A stretch of DNA of 49,625 bases from the NCBI GenBank assembly GCA_017467265.1, contig JAFTSO010000029.1:1-49625 (forward strand). The letters run 5' to 3'. Each line of letters opens with the position of its first letter. The first letter of the stretch is position 1. A program made the translations under genes and the position numbers. Below are positions 32,548-41,148 of the stretch, piece after piece. The notes beneath the pieces were generated by a model, which had not been told where the DNA came from, made no database searches, and saw only the letters and a list, made by a program, of their open reading frames with translations. The DNA is from Clostridia bacterium. Its GTDB lineage: Bacteria > Bacillota > Clostridia > Christensenellales > Borkfalkiaceae.

Positions 32548-33741
32548 TTATTCGGTAGTGTAGTTATCGAAATAACCTTGGATAAAGACGATAGGTGTAC
32601 CTTTATCGCCAGAACCGCTGGTAAGATCGCACAGCGAACCGATCAGGTCGGTCAGACGTCTAGGGGTAGTACCTTCAGACACCATTTGACCGTACAGGTT
32701 TTCGTCCTTCGCTTTGATTTTGTCTTTGATTGCATTCTTCAATTCTTCGCCCGAAAGAGAGGAGAATTCGTTGTCCGCAAGATATTTCAGCTTTAATTCG
32801 TTCGGCGTACCCACGAGCCCTGAAGTGAAAGCAGGGGACACCACGGGATCGGCGAGCTCCCAGATTTTACCGACGGGATCCTTGAAAGCGCCGTCGCCGT
32901 AAACCATAACTTCCACGACTTTACCCGTCGCATCGTAAATGTTCTTCTGGATCGCGTCCACGATAGGTTGGCAATTGCGGGGGAAGAGCTTTACTTGATC
33001 TTCCGTTGCCTTGTTCGAGCCAAGCAACCCGTAGTTTTCGTTATAACCGCTGCCGTTTACAGGTGCGTTCAGGATTTCGTCCAGACCAAACACACGTTCC
33101 GCACCAGCCGCTTTCAACAGACGTTTGGATCTTGCTCTGCTGTGAATATCGCAGGTGATCACGTTCTTGGTGTAGTTCAAGATTGCACGGCAATCGTTTG
33201 CGAAAATGATTTCTGCTTCCGCGCCGCACGCTTTGATCAGATTTTCATAATATTCCACGTAATCGATGCCCGTAAAGGTGTGCTTTTCATAGCCGAACAG
33301 CTCGCGATATTTTTTAAGATCGAGCACGTCGCGATAGGGGTCAACGCCCTTTTCGTCGAGCGCGTCGAGTGAGATCAAATGGTTGCCCACTTCGTCGGAC
33401 GGATAGGAGAGCATCAAAACGACTTTTTTTGCGCCCTTTGCAATACCGCGAAGGCAGATAGCAAAGCGGTTGCGGCTCAAAATGGGGAAGATAACCCCGA
33501 CGGTTTCGCCGCCGAGCTTCGCTTTTACGTCCGTTGCGATGTCGTCCACGGACGCGTAGTTGCCCTGTGCGCGTGCTACGATCGCTTCCGTCATAGCAAT
33601 AATGTCTCTATTCTGAATTTCAAATCCTGCGTCTTTAGACGCTTCCAACACTGATTCGGTGACGATTTTTACGATATCGTCGCCATTTCTGATGATGGGT
33701 GCACGTACGCCACGGGATATAGTACCGATCATACGACTCAT
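32548..33741 (-). CDS. CofE-like (F420:gamma-glutamyl ligase fold) protein
   Basis: 397 residues. The N-terminus (GTISRGVRAPIIRNGDDIVKI, then DIIAMTEAIVARAQGNYASV) matches the coenzyme F420-0:glutamate ligase family. The rest holds conserved acidic/glycine stretches (VMVYGDGAFKDPVGKIWELADPVVSPAF; NEFSSLSGEELKNAI) and is longer than archaeal CofE. No F420 biosynthesis gene is visible and most Clostridia lack F420, so it more likely adds an amino acid to another substrate. AAAGGAG precedes ATG. Monocistronic, with its own consensus promoter. Confidence 0.75.
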   Translation of the reverse strand: MSRMIGTISRGVRAPIIRNGDDIVKIVTESVLEASKDAGFEIQNRDIIAMTEAIVARAQGNYASVDDIATDVKAKLGGETVGVIFPILSRNRFAICLRGIAKGAKKVVLMLSYPSDEVGNHLISLDALDEKGVDPYRDVLDLKKYRELFGYEKHTFTGIDYVEYYENLIKACGAEAEIIFANDCRAILNYTKNVITCDIHSRARSKRLLKAAGAERVFGLDEILNAPVNGSGYNENYGLLGSNKATEDQVKLFPRNCQPIVDAIQKNIYDATGKVVEVMVYGDGAFKDPVGKIWELADPVVSPAFTSGLVGTPNELKLKYLADNEFSSLSGEELKNAIKDKIKAKDENLYGQMVSEGTTPRRLTDLIGSLCDLTSGSGDKGTPIVFIQGYFDNYTTE

Positions 33742-33796
33742 AAAATAAACACTCCTTTGTTTATGCCGATCTACTCGGTTTTTTCAAACAACTATC

Positions 33797-33825
33797 ATTA
33801 TATAACAAAGCAAGCCAACTGTCAA
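33797..33825 (-). promoter_or_regulatory. perfect sigma-A promoter of the CofE-like gene
   Basis: On the minus strand TTGACA (33825-33820), 17-nt spacer, TATAAT (33802-33797). Confidence 0.8.
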
Positions 33826-33925
33826 GTTTTTTTTGCGAATTTGGCGTACTTTCTCATTGATTTTTTTTATGGAGGGTATTCGTTTTCATTAAGGATAAAT
33901 CTCTTGTTTTTTTTGTAAAAAACTC

Positions 33926-33954
33926 TTGAAAAACGAAAAGAGATATGTTATAAT
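33926..33954 (+). promoter_or_regulatory. sigma-A promoter of hpt
   Basis: TTGAAA (33926-33931), 17-nt spacer, TATAAT (33949-33954). Confidence 0.8.
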
Positions 33955-33984
33955 AGTAATATTAAATATTAGGAGTATTTCTCT

Positions 33985-34536
33985 ATGCAAATGAAGAACG
34001 AAGTATCGGAATACGAACGCAAGATCAAACGGGTTGCGATCACGGAAGAAGAGATCGCGGCGGCAATCAAAAAAGCAGGTGCGCAGATTAGCAAAGAATA
34101 CGAAGGTAAACCGTTGCTCTTGGTCAGCATTTTGAAAGGGGCTTTCGTGTTTATGGCAGATCTTTGCCGTGCGGTCACGATCCCGCACGATATTGATTTT
34201 ATGTGCGCGAAGAGCTATTATGCAGGCACGGAATCGTCGGGCGTGGTAAAAATCACGATGGATCTTGTCCACGAAATCAAGGATTATCACGTTGTTATTG
34301 TCGAAGATATCGTCGATACGGGCAGAACGCTCACCGATATTGTCAAACTCTTAAAAACGCGTGAACCGCTTTCACTCAAAGTTGTCACGTTGCTCGATAA
34401 GCCTAGCCGTCGTTTAGTAGATTTCAAAGCGGATATGGCGCTGTTTACGATCCCCGATTTTTTCGTGATCGGCTACGGTTTAGATTGCGACGAGAAATAT
34501 CGTAATCTTCCTTATATTGCAGAATACGGTGAATAA
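33985..34536 (+). CDS. hpt: hypoxanthine phosphoribosyltransferase
   Basis: 183 residues. Salvages hypoxanthine and guanine to IMP and GMP using PRPP. The PRPP loop VVIVEDIVDTGRTL (about 100-113), the LLVSILKGAFVFMADL strand, the flexible-loop SYYAGTESSG and the base-contacting VTLLDKPSRR / FVIGYGLDCDEKYRNLPYI are all in place. Monocistronic. TAGGAG precedes ATG 33985; a second ATG three codons in is possible. Confidence 0.93.
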   Translation: MQMKNEVSEYERKIKRVAITEEEIAAAIKKAGAQISKEYEGKPLLLVSILKGAFVFMADLCRAVTIPHDIDFMCAKSYYAGTESSGVVKITMDLVHEIKDYHVVIVEDIVDTGRTLTDIVKLLKTREPLSLKVVTLLDKPSRRLVDFKADMALFTIPDFFVIGYGLDCDEKYRNLPYIAEYGE

Positions 34537-34555
34537 TATACGAAAACAGACAAAA

Positions 34556-34587
34556 AACACGCTCCGAACGGGGCGTGTTCATTTTTA
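34556..34587. terminator. convergent terminator after hpt
   Basis: AACACGCTCC (34556-34565), GAAC loop, GGGGCGTGTT (34570-34579) with one G-U pair, A-run before and T-run after; also serves the gene on the minus strand. Confidence 0.85.
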
Positions 34588-34591
34588 TAGG

Positions 34592-35086
34592 TCAATTCTT
34601 TTTGTCTGCGTCCTTGTCTGCGGTGGCGAGTGTAAAGCTAAAATCGATCTTTTTATTCATTTCACGCATCGCTTGCACAAAGGCGTCGTTTTGTTCGGGG
34701 ACAATGGAAAGGACCATGTATTGTTCGCCGACGAACACGGTCAGTTTCTTCGTGTCGCTGTCCAGCTCAATTGCAGTCACGTCCTTGATCAAAAAGCGGC
34801 TCTTGACGAACCCAAACTGCGAGATATAGTGTTTTTCGGTGACAACGTATTGCGATTTTGCCATTACGGAAATGATAAAGACGATCGCGAACACGCAAAT
34901 CAAAATCAGTAGGGGAGATTGCAGCGCGTCGATAAATTCGTGTACACCTTGGTTGTAGATGCGGAAGATGCTAACGGCAAGCCCAGCCACGCACAGTACC
35001 AAAGCCACGATCAATAAAACGAACATCGTCGTCGTGAATTTGTATTTAAAATATTTAGCTTGTTTTTGAGTGGAAGAATTTTTCAT
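34592..35086 (-). CDS. two-pass membrane protein with PH-like domain
   Basis: 164 residues: two hydrophobic segments (about 21-42, MFVLLIVALVLCVAGLAVSIF; and 58-76, LLILICVFAIVFIISVMA), then a cytosolic beta-rich domain (about 80-150, YVVTEKHYISQFGFVKSRFL then KDVTAIELDSDTKKLTV) of the bacterial PH-like type. Such small proteins are common and uncharacterised. ATG lies 7 nt after the -10 box of its promoter and has no Shine-Dalgarno, so its mRNA should be leaderless. Confidence 0.65.
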   Translation of the reverse strand: MKNSSTQKQAKYFKYKFTTTMFVLLIVALVLCVAGLAVSIFRIYNQGVHEFIDALQSPLLILICVFAIVFIISVMAKSQYVVTEKHYISQFGFVKSRFLIKDVTAIELDSDTKKLTVFVGEQYMVLSIVPEQNDAFVQAMREMNKKIDFSFTLATADKDADKKN

Positions 35087-35092
35087 ACCAAC

Positions 35093-35121
35093 ATTATAAC
35101 ACGCTCAAAACAAAAAAGCAA
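35093..35121 (-). promoter_or_regulatory. promoter placing transcription start at the ATG
   Basis: On the minus strand TTGCTT (35121-35116), 17-nt spacer, TATAAT (35098-35093); the ATG begins at 35086, 7 nt after the -10 box. Confidence 0.75.
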
Positions 35122-35205
35122 CCGTAAACGGGGCGGTGTGTTGTCGAAGAAGTGAAAACTATGAAAAAAATATCCTATTTTTTCATAGAATTTACGCGTT
35201 GGGGC

Positions 35206-35234
35206 TTGCAAAATATTTCGTAAAGATGTATAAT
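35206..35234 (+). promoter_or_regulatory. promoter of the MATE operon, start site at the ATG
   Basis: TTGCAA (35206-35211), 17-nt spacer, TATAAT (35229-35234). Transcription should begin at about 35241-35243, where the second ATG lies. Confidence 0.75.
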
Positions 35235-35242
35235 GGATGCGT

Positions 35243-36718
35243 ATGAACGAAATAAAGGAAGAACAATTAAACGCGGCGGACGCCGCTGTTATTGAAAGAG
35301 AGAAAAAGCAGTTCGTTAAGATGACGCAAACGCGTATGTCGCGCTTGATTATCAGTCTGGGAATCCCTACGACGTTGAGTATGATGGTCACGTCGTTGTA
35401 CAATTTGGCAGATACATATTTTGTGTCTCGTATCGGCAACGATTCGATCACCGCAGCGGCGAGTAATTTGCTCGCGCTGATGTCTATTATTCAGGCGATC
35501 GGCTTTACGTTCGGTATGGGTAGCGGAAATCTCGTTTCCCGATTGCTCGGCAAACGGGACAGAGAAGGTGCGGACAAGGTTTTTTCGTCCACGCTACTTG
35601 TGTCTTGTGCGTGCGGATTATTGATTTTAGGGCTTGGTTTTGCATGTTTTGAGCCGATGCTAAAATTGCTTGGGTGCAAAGACGCGGAAACGCTAATGCA
35701 CGCAAAAGATTACGCAAGATGGCTCTTGATTGCCGCTCCGTTTATGTGCATGTCGTTCGTTTTGAATAACGTTCTGCGCGCGGAGGGCAAAGCGGTGCTT
35801 TCTATGGTCGGGCTGGTTGTTGGTGCAGTCATTAACGTCGTATTAGACCCGATTTTGATTTTTGGGGCGGATATGGGCATTGCAGGTGCGGCAATCGCTA
35901 CCTGTGTCAGCCAGATTACAAGTTTTGTGATTTTGCTGTTTATGTTCCTGTCGGGCAAGACGATCGTGCGTTTCCGTATGAAAGCCGTTTCCCGTGAATT
36001 CTCTGTCTATAAAGACGTTTTAGCGACGGGGTTCCCGTCCTTTTGTCGGCAAATTCTCGCCAGCCTTTGCACGGTGTTCTTGAACAGAGCTGCCTATACG
36101 TACGGTATTGAAAAATATGCCACCGAAGACGGCGGCAAAGCGGCGCAGGCGGCGCTGGGTGTTGTCAACAAAGTCTTTATGCTGGCGTTCTCGCTCTCGC
36201 TCGGTATCGGGCAGGGGTATCAGCCCGTCCTTGGCTACAATTACAGCGCAAAGCGTTTTGACCGCGTAAAATCGGCGTATTTGTTCACGTTGACGTTCTC
36301 GACGATCGTTATGACGGTATTTGCGACGGTGTGCGCGATTTGTGCGGTGCAAGTAATGGGGTGGTTTAGCTTATCCCCTGAAGCAAAAGAAATCGGGGCA
36401 TTGGCACTCCGCTTACAATGTATCTGTATGCCGTTATTGCCGTTGAACTTTATGGCAGGGCTGACCTATCAATCGGTGGGGAACAAGGCGCTCGCGTCCT
36501 TGCTCTCGATATCCCGTCAGGGTTTGTTTTATATTCCTGCGGTGTTGGCGTTGCCCGAAATTTTTGGCTTGCTCGGCGTGCAGATGTGTCAATCGGTGGC
36601 AGACGCGTTCGCGTTCTTGTTTGCTATTCCGTTCACCTTTATGTTCTTTAACACGCTAAAAAAAGAGCAGGCAAAGGTTATCGAAGAAGAAAAAAACTCT
36701 AAGGAGAATTTAGGATAA
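35243..36718 (+). CDS. MATE family multidrug/metabolite exporter
   Basis: About 491 residues with 12 hydrophobic segments. MATE marks: SRLIISLGIPTTLSMMVTSLYNLADTYFVS near the start, GMGSGNLVSRLLGKRD, the RAEGKAVLSMVGLVVGAVINVVLDPILIF segment, and the matching second half (LGIGQGYQPVLGYNYSAKR; YQSVGNKALASLLSISRQGLFYIP). It exports organic cations or metabolites using a Na+ or H+ gradient. Two in-frame ATGs (35237, 35243) lack a Shine-Dalgarno; 35243 fits a leaderless transcript. Its stop overlaps the eda start (TAATG), so it is first in an operon for KDG breakdown. Confidence 0.88.
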   Translation: MNEIKEEQLNAADAAVIEREKKQFVKMTQTRMSRLIISLGIPTTLSMMVTSLYNLADTYFVSRIGNDSITAAASNLLALMSIIQAIGFTFGMGSGNLVSRLLGKRDREGADKVFSSTLLVSCACGLLILGLGFACFEPMLKLLGCKDAETLMHAKDYARWLLIAAPFMCMSFVLNNVLRAEGKAVLSMVGLVVGAVINVVLDPILIFGADMGIAGAAIATCVSQITSFVILLFMFLSGKTIVRFRMKAVSREFSVYKDVLATGFPSFCRQILASLCTVFLNRAAYTYGIEKYATEDGGKAAQAALGVVNKVFMLAFSLSLGIGQGYQPVLGYNYSAKRFDRVKSAYLFTLTFSTIVMTVFATVCAICAVQVMGWFSLSPEAKEIGALALRLQCICMPLLPLNFMAGLTYQSVGNKALASLLSISRQGLFYIPAVLALPEIFGLLGVQMCQSVADAFAFLFAIPFTFMFFNTLKKEQAKVIEEEKNSKENLG

Positions 36719-37269
36719 TGGAAAAATGTATTCCCGTAGTTGTTATCAAGGAACTGTCCGAAACGGATAAAATCCTGTCGGCGCTCAAAAACAACGGTAT
36801 TAATTGTGCAGAGATCACCTTCCGTACCGCGTGTGCGGCAGAGGCGATTGCGTACGCTTGCAAACACTATCCCGATATGAGCATCGGTGCAGGTACGGTT
36901 ATCAATGCGCAGCAATGTGAAGCGGCACTCGCAGCGGGCGCGCAGTTCATCGTATCGCCCGGCCTTTCTGTTTCCGTGGCAAAGATTTGTAATGAACGGA
37001 ATATCCCGTATTACCCCGGTTGCGTGACGCCTACCGAAATTATGGCAGCGTTGGAGCTGGGGATCACGACGGTGAAATTTTTCCCTGCGAACGTCTATGG
37101 CGGTTTGAAAGCGATGAAAGCGTTGGCAGCACCCTTCCCTCAGATTAAATTTATCCCCACGGGCGGTGTGGATAGAAACAATATTGACGAATTCTTGGCT
37201 TGGGATAAGATTGCTGCTATCGGTGGCAGTTTCTTTGTTAAGGAAGCGTTGGAAAAATATGACAACTAA
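36718..37269 (+). CDS. eda: KDPG/KHG aldolase, short form
   Basis: 183 residues. Splits 2-keto-3-deoxy-6-phosphogluconate into pyruvate and glyceraldehyde 3-phosphate. Class I aldolase marks: AEITFRT (catalytic Glu), SIGAGTVINAQQ, FIVSPGLS, YYPGCVTPTEIM, the Schiff-base Lys in TTVKFFPANVYGG, FIPTGGV and AAIGGSFF. It ends about 25 residues earlier than E. coli Eda, lacking the last helix, and its end overlaps the yitT start by 11 nt. It works after KdgK (38223) in the same operon. Confidence 0.9.
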   Translation: MEKCIPVVVIKELSETDKILSALKNNGINCAEITFRTACAAEAIAYACKHYPDMSIGAGTVINAQQCEAALAAGAQFIVSPGLSVSVAKICNERNIPYYPGCVTPTEIMAALELGITTVKFFPANVYGGLKAMKALAAPFPQIKFIPTGGVDRNNIDEFLAWDKIAAIGGSFFVKEALEKYDN

Positions 37270-38206
37270 AAGCGTTTGGAAAGAACTGCAAGGCTATTTC
37301 TTTATGTTGCTCGGGTGCTGTGCTTACGGTTGCAGTACCAGCCTTTTTCTCGCGCCGAATAAAATTGTCGCAGGCGGAATCAGCGGCCTTTCCGTTATGC
37401 TGAACCTATTGAACGGAAAGCTGAAAATCGGTATGCTCTTGATTGCGCTCAACGTGCCTATTCTTTTGCTTGGTTTGCGTTTGCAGGGTTGGAAATTTAT
37501 CGTTCGCTGTCTTGCTACCATCGTATCGTTGGGTGTTATCACCGATTTGTTTGCGTATATCAAGCCGATCACAGCCGACCCGTTGCTCGCTTGCTTGTAC
37601 GGCGGTGTGTGTCAGGGTATCGGCATCGGTCTGTTTGTTCGTTTCGAGTTTTCTAGCGGCGGTACAGAGCTGTTAGGGCGTGTCTTTTCGCGCCTGCTCC
37701 CCGTGCTGAAAATTCCCGTTTGCGTAGGGATTTTGGACGGAATTATCGTTGTTTTGGGTGCGATTGTCACTCGTTCGCCCGATAATATGCTGTATGCACT
37801 CATTGTAATTTTTTCGAGTACAAAGGTGTCGGAGCTTGTGCTGACAGGCTTGGAAAAATCCAAACTTTGCATCATTATTACGGATAAGGGCAAGGAAATA
37901 TCCGACTTGCTCGTACATAAGAGTCCGCGTGGCGTGACGATGATGCAGGGGCAAGGTATGTACACGCACAACGATCACGACGTGTTGCTCACTTGCGTAA
38001 AAAACCGTCAGTTGACGCAGCTGAAAATGCTGGTAAATTCCATAGATCAAAACGCCTTTATCATCATCAACGAATCGAGTGAAGTGCGCGGCAAGGGCTT
38101 CCAGTCCTTGCAGGCAGACGTGGATACCGTAATCCGCAAAAAAGAGAAAGAAACGTTGGACGTGCAAAATGTAGAAACGTCTGCGTTGGATAAAAAAGAA
38201 AATTAA
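37259..38206 (+). CDS. YitT family membrane protein (second copy)
   Basis: 315 residues. Same plan as the protein at 3526: membrane part (about 12-200) with APNKIVAGGISGLSVML and FEFSSGGTELLGRV, and a cytosolic DUF2179 domain (about 205-285, EISDLLVHKSPRGVTMMQGQGMYT) plus a charged tail. ATG 37259 lies inside the eda gene end, implying coupled translation; longer upstream frames lie wholly within eda. Its place between eda and kdgK suggests a link to uronate metabolism, but YitT substrates are not known. Confidence 0.85.
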   Translation: MTTKSVWKELQGYFFMLLGCCAYGCSTSLFLAPNKIVAGGISGLSVMLNLLNGKLKIGMLLIALNVPILLLGLRLQGWKFIVRCLATIVSLGVITDLFAYIKPITADPLLACLYGGVCQGIGIGLFVRFEFSSGGTELLGRVFSRLLPVLKIPVCVGILDGIIVVLGAIVTRSPDNMLYALIVIFSSTKVSELVLTGLEKSKLCIIITDKGKEISDLLVHKSPRGVTMMQGQGMYTHNDHDVLLTCVKNRQLTQLKMLVNSIDQNAFIIINESSEVRGKGFQSLQADVDTVIRKKEKETLDVQNVETSALDKKEN

Positions 38207-38222
38207 GTAAGGAGAAAATATA

Positions 38223-39245
38223 ATGAAAAAAATCGTAACCTTTGGCGAGCTTATGCTCCGCCTTGCACCTGAAAACTATCTTCGTTTCGTACAGAGCGAA
38301 AAATACGAAGCGACCTTCGGCGGTGCAGAAGCGAACGTAGCGGTGTCGCTGGCAAACTACGGTATGGACGTAGCGTTCGTATCGAAATTGCCCACGCACG
38401 AAATCGGTCAGGCGGCTGTTAACTCTCTTCGTAAATTTGGCGTAGATACGACGAAGATCGTTCGCGGCGGCGAAAGAGTAGGTATTTATTACTGCGAAAA
38501 GGGTGCGTCCCAGCGTCCTTCCAAGGTCATTTACGATCGCGCGTACAGCTCGATTGCAATGGCGAAAAAGGGGGATTTCGACTGGAACAGCATTTTTGAA
38601 GGTGTGGAGTGGTTCCATTTCACGGGGATTACTCCGGCTCTGTCCGACGAAACGGCGGAGATCTGCTTGGAGGCTTGTAAAGCCGCAAAGGAAAGAAATA
38701 TTACCATTTCTTGCGATTTGAATTTCCGTAAAAAGCTGTGGACGAAAGAAAAGGCTGGGCAAGTAATGGACAAACTCTGCCACTATATCGATTACTGCAT
38801 CGCAAACGAAGAGGACGCAAAGGACGTATTCGGGATCGAAGCGGATAACACCGACATTTACGGCGGCAAGCTGGACAGAAACGGCTACATTTCCGTTGCC
38901 AAGAAACTCACGGACAGATTTAATTTCAAGGGCGTTGCGATTACCCTGCGTGAGAGCAAGAGCGCGAACGACAACGACTGGTCGGGTATGCTTTACACGA
39001 ACGGCGAGGCTTGTTTCTCCAAGAAATATTCGATGCACATCGTTGACCGTGTAGGCGGTGGCGACAGCTTTGGCGGCGGTTTGATCTATTCGCTGGTCAA
39101 CGGTTATGATGCGCAGAGTGCCATCGAATTTGCCGTTGCGGCGAGCTGTTTGAAACACTCCATTGAAGGGGACTACAATATGGTATCCGTTGCGGAAGTG
39201 AAGAATCTTGCAGGCGGCGACGCGAGCGGCCGTGTACAGAGATAA
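38223..39245 (+). CDS. kdgK: 2-keto-3-deoxygluconate kinase, PfkB family
   Basis: 340 residues. Phosphorylates 2-keto-3-deoxygluconate to KDPG for Eda. The start VTFGELMLRLAPENYLRFVQ, FGGAEANVAVSLANYG (substrate/first PfkB signature) and the catalytic VDRVGGGDSFGGGLIYSL near residue 280 (Asp of GGDSF) are characteristic; SCDLNFRKKLW and ANEEDAKDVFG lie between. AAGGAG precedes ATG 38223, 16 nt after yitT. Together with eda and uxaC it forms the lower Ashwell pathway for galacturonate or glucuronate. Confidence 0.92.
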   Translation: MKKIVTFGELMLRLAPENYLRFVQSEKYEATFGGAEANVAVSLANYGMDVAFVSKLPTHEIGQAAVNSLRKFGVDTTKIVRGGERVGIYYCEKGASQRPSKVIYDRAYSSIAMAKKGDFDWNSIFEGVEWFHFTGITPALSDETAEICLEACKAAKERNITISCDLNFRKKLWTKEKAGQVMDKLCHYIDYCIANEEDAKDVFGIEADNTDIYGGKLDRNGYISVAKKLTDRFNFKGVAITLRESKSANDNDWSGMLYTNGEACFSKKYSMHIVDRVGGGDSFGGGLIYSLVNGYDAQSAIEFAVAASCLKHSIEGDYNMVSVAEVKNLAGGDASGRVQR

Positions 39246-39265
39246 TCAACACGATTTTACAAGTG

Positions 39266-39305
39266 AAAAAACACAAGCTTTTCTTGTAGAGAGGCTTGTG
39301 TTTTT
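39266..39305 (+). terminator. terminator after kdgK
   Basis: AAAAACACAAGC (39267-39278) pairs with GCTTGTGTTTTT (39294-39305) across a 15-nt loop. Confidence 0.8.
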
Positions 39306-39316
39306 CTTTATATAAT

Positions 39317-39351
39317 AAAAACGGACGAGGAGGTTTTCTCTCGTCCGTTTT
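39317..39351 (-). terminator. terminator after hydA
   Basis: AAAACGGACGAG (39317-39328) and CTCGTCCGTTTT (39340-39351) form a 12-bp stem; read on the minus strand it follows the hydA stop and ends in a T-run. Confidence 0.85.
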
Positions 39352-39367
39352 CACTTGCGTGAAAAAT

Positions 39368-41134
39368 TTAGTTGCTGAACTTTTCTCTCGCCGAATAGTG
39401 CGTATGCAGCAATTCGTGCGCCTTGTGCGAGTTGGGCTCGCCCAAATACTCTTCGTACAATTTTGCGATTTGGGGGTTCTTATGCGAGCAGCGGAGCAGT
39501 TTGCTTTCGTCTTCCTGATAGAGCGCCGCCGCGCGTTTAGCCTTGAACGTGTCGAGAATATCCGCGTCTTCGTTGGGCAGGAAACAGGGCTGAACGTAGG
39601 GCTGACCGCCGCCTGCCACGCATCCGCCGGGGCAACCCATAATCTCGATGAAATGATATTCGCTTGTGCCGTTTGCGATCTGATCGAGCAACACTTTCGC
39701 GTTCTTCATACCGTGTGCTACGGCTACCTTAATTTCCTTGCCGCCAAGGTTATAGCTTGCCTCTTTAATGCCTTTCAAACCGCGAACTTCTTTGAGTGCA
39801 GAACGATCGATTTCTTCGCCTGTCAGTTTGAACGCTGCCGTACGGAGTGCCGCTTCCATAACGCCACCCGTCGTTCCAAAGATAACGCCAGCGCCCGTGT
39901 AATCGCCAACCACGTCGTTGTCGAACTCCGCATCGGGCAGTTTTACAAAATTGATCCCCGAACGCTTAATCAGTTTGCCCAGTTCTCTCGTGGTCAATAC
40001 TGCGTCCACGTCCGCAAGTCCGTTGACGGACAGTTCAGGACGTTCTTTTTCATATTTCTTTGCCGTACAGGGCATAATCGAAACGACAAACATATCCTTA
40101 GGATCAATGCCGTTCTTTTCGCAGTAATAGCTCTTCAAAATCGCGCCGAACATTTCGTGGGGGGATTTGCAGGACGAAAGGTGGGGGAGCAGGTCGCCGT
40201 AATTATATTCGGCATAGTTCACCCAGCCGGGCGAACAGGACGTAATCATCGGCAATTTGCCGCCGTTTTGGATTCTGTTGAGCAGCTCCGTCGCTTCTTC
40301 CATAATGGTAAGATCTGCCGCAAAGTTCGTATCAAACACTTTCTTAAAGCCAAGGCGTTTGAGCGCTGCCACCATTTTACCCGTCACCAAAGACCCGATA
40401 GGCATACCGAATTCTTCGCCGAGAGCGGCACGCACCGCAGGCGCGGTCTGCACGACTACGTACTTGCCAGCTTTCATAGCGGCGTCAACTTTATCAATTT
40501 CGGATACTTCCATCAGCGCGCCTGTAGGGCATACGCTCACGCATTGACCGCAAAGGATACAAGGGGAAGCAGCAAAACTTCTGTTTTCCGCAGGGGCAAC
40601 GATGGTGTTAAAGCCACGCTTTTCAAAGCCTAAAATGCCGAGCCCGTGCGCATTTTTACATCTCTCTACGCATCTGCCACAAAGGATGCATTTGGACGTA
40701 TCTCTCACGATAGACGGGGTAAGACGATCGAGCGTCGTCGGGGTTTGTTCCCCCTGATACATATCGTCGCGAGCGCCCGTCACCTTCGCTACGTGCAGCA
40801 ATTCGCACTTGCCGTTTTTATCGCATTGTTGGCAGTTTTTATTGTGATTAGAGAGCAGGAGCTCTACGGACGATCTTCTTGCTGCCGTCGCCTTGGGGGA
40901 CGAAATGGTGATTTCCATACCGTCCGCAACGGGATATACGCAGGAGGCTACCAAACCGCGCGCACCCGTCGCTTCGACCAAGCACACACGGCACGAGCCT
41001 TTAGAACACTCGCCGTGGTTGTACGCGCAAAGGGAAGGGATTTCAAAGCCGCATTGTTTTGCCGCTTCCAAAATCGTTAAGCCTGCCTCTACTTCAAAGG
41101 GGATACCTTCAATTTTAATACTGATTTTTGCCAT
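39368..41134 (-). CDS. hydA: [FeFe] hydrogenase catalytic subunit
   Basis: 588 residues. Reduces protons to H2 (or the reverse). Domains in order: N-terminal 2Fe-2S domain (about 1-80, CAYNHGECSKGSCRVC), His/Cys 4Fe-4S segment (about 80-120, HNKNCQQC), two 4Fe-4S motifs (CILCGRCVERC at 149 and CILCGQCVSVCP at 192), then the H-cluster domain with L1 TSCSPGW (298-304), L2 MPCTAKK (354-360) and L3 GCPGGCVAGGGQP (500-512). With hydB and hydC it should form a trimeric electron-bifurcating enzyme using NADH and reduced ferredoxin. The maturation genes hydEFG are not in the window. GGAGG precedes ATG. Confidence 0.96.
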   Translation of the reverse strand: MAKISIKIEGIPFEVEAGLTILEAAKQCGFEIPSLCAYNHGECSKGSCRVCLVEATGARGLVASCVYPVADGMEITISSPKATAARRSSVELLLSNHNKNCQQCDKNGKCELLHVAKVTGARDDMYQGEQTPTTLDRLTPSIVRDTSKCILCGRCVERCKNAHGLGILGFEKRGFNTIVAPAENRSFAASPCILCGQCVSVCPTGALMEVSEIDKVDAAMKAGKYVVVQTAPAVRAALGEEFGMPIGSLVTGKMVAALKRLGFKKVFDTNFAADLTIMEEATELLNRIQNGGKLPMITSCSPGWVNYAEYNYGDLLPHLSSCKSPHEMFGAILKSYYCEKNGIDPKDMFVVSIMPCTAKKYEKERPELSVNGLADVDAVLTTRELGKLIKRSGINFVKLPDAEFDNDVVGDYTGAGVIFGTTGGVMEAALRTAAFKLTGEEIDRSALKEVRGLKGIKEASYNLGGKEIKVAVAHGMKNAKVLLDQIANGTSEYHFIEIMGCPGGCVAGGGQPYVQPCFLPNEDADILDTFKAKRAAALYQEDESKLLRCSHKNPQIAKLYEEYLGEPNSHKAHELLHTHYSAREKFSN

Positions 41135-41148
41135 TGTCCATATCCTCC

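Noticed and set aside
39296-40633. 445-codon plus-strand frame opposite hydA
   Set aside because: hydA has all hydrogenase motifs; the opposite frame has no ribosome site and no recognisable domain.
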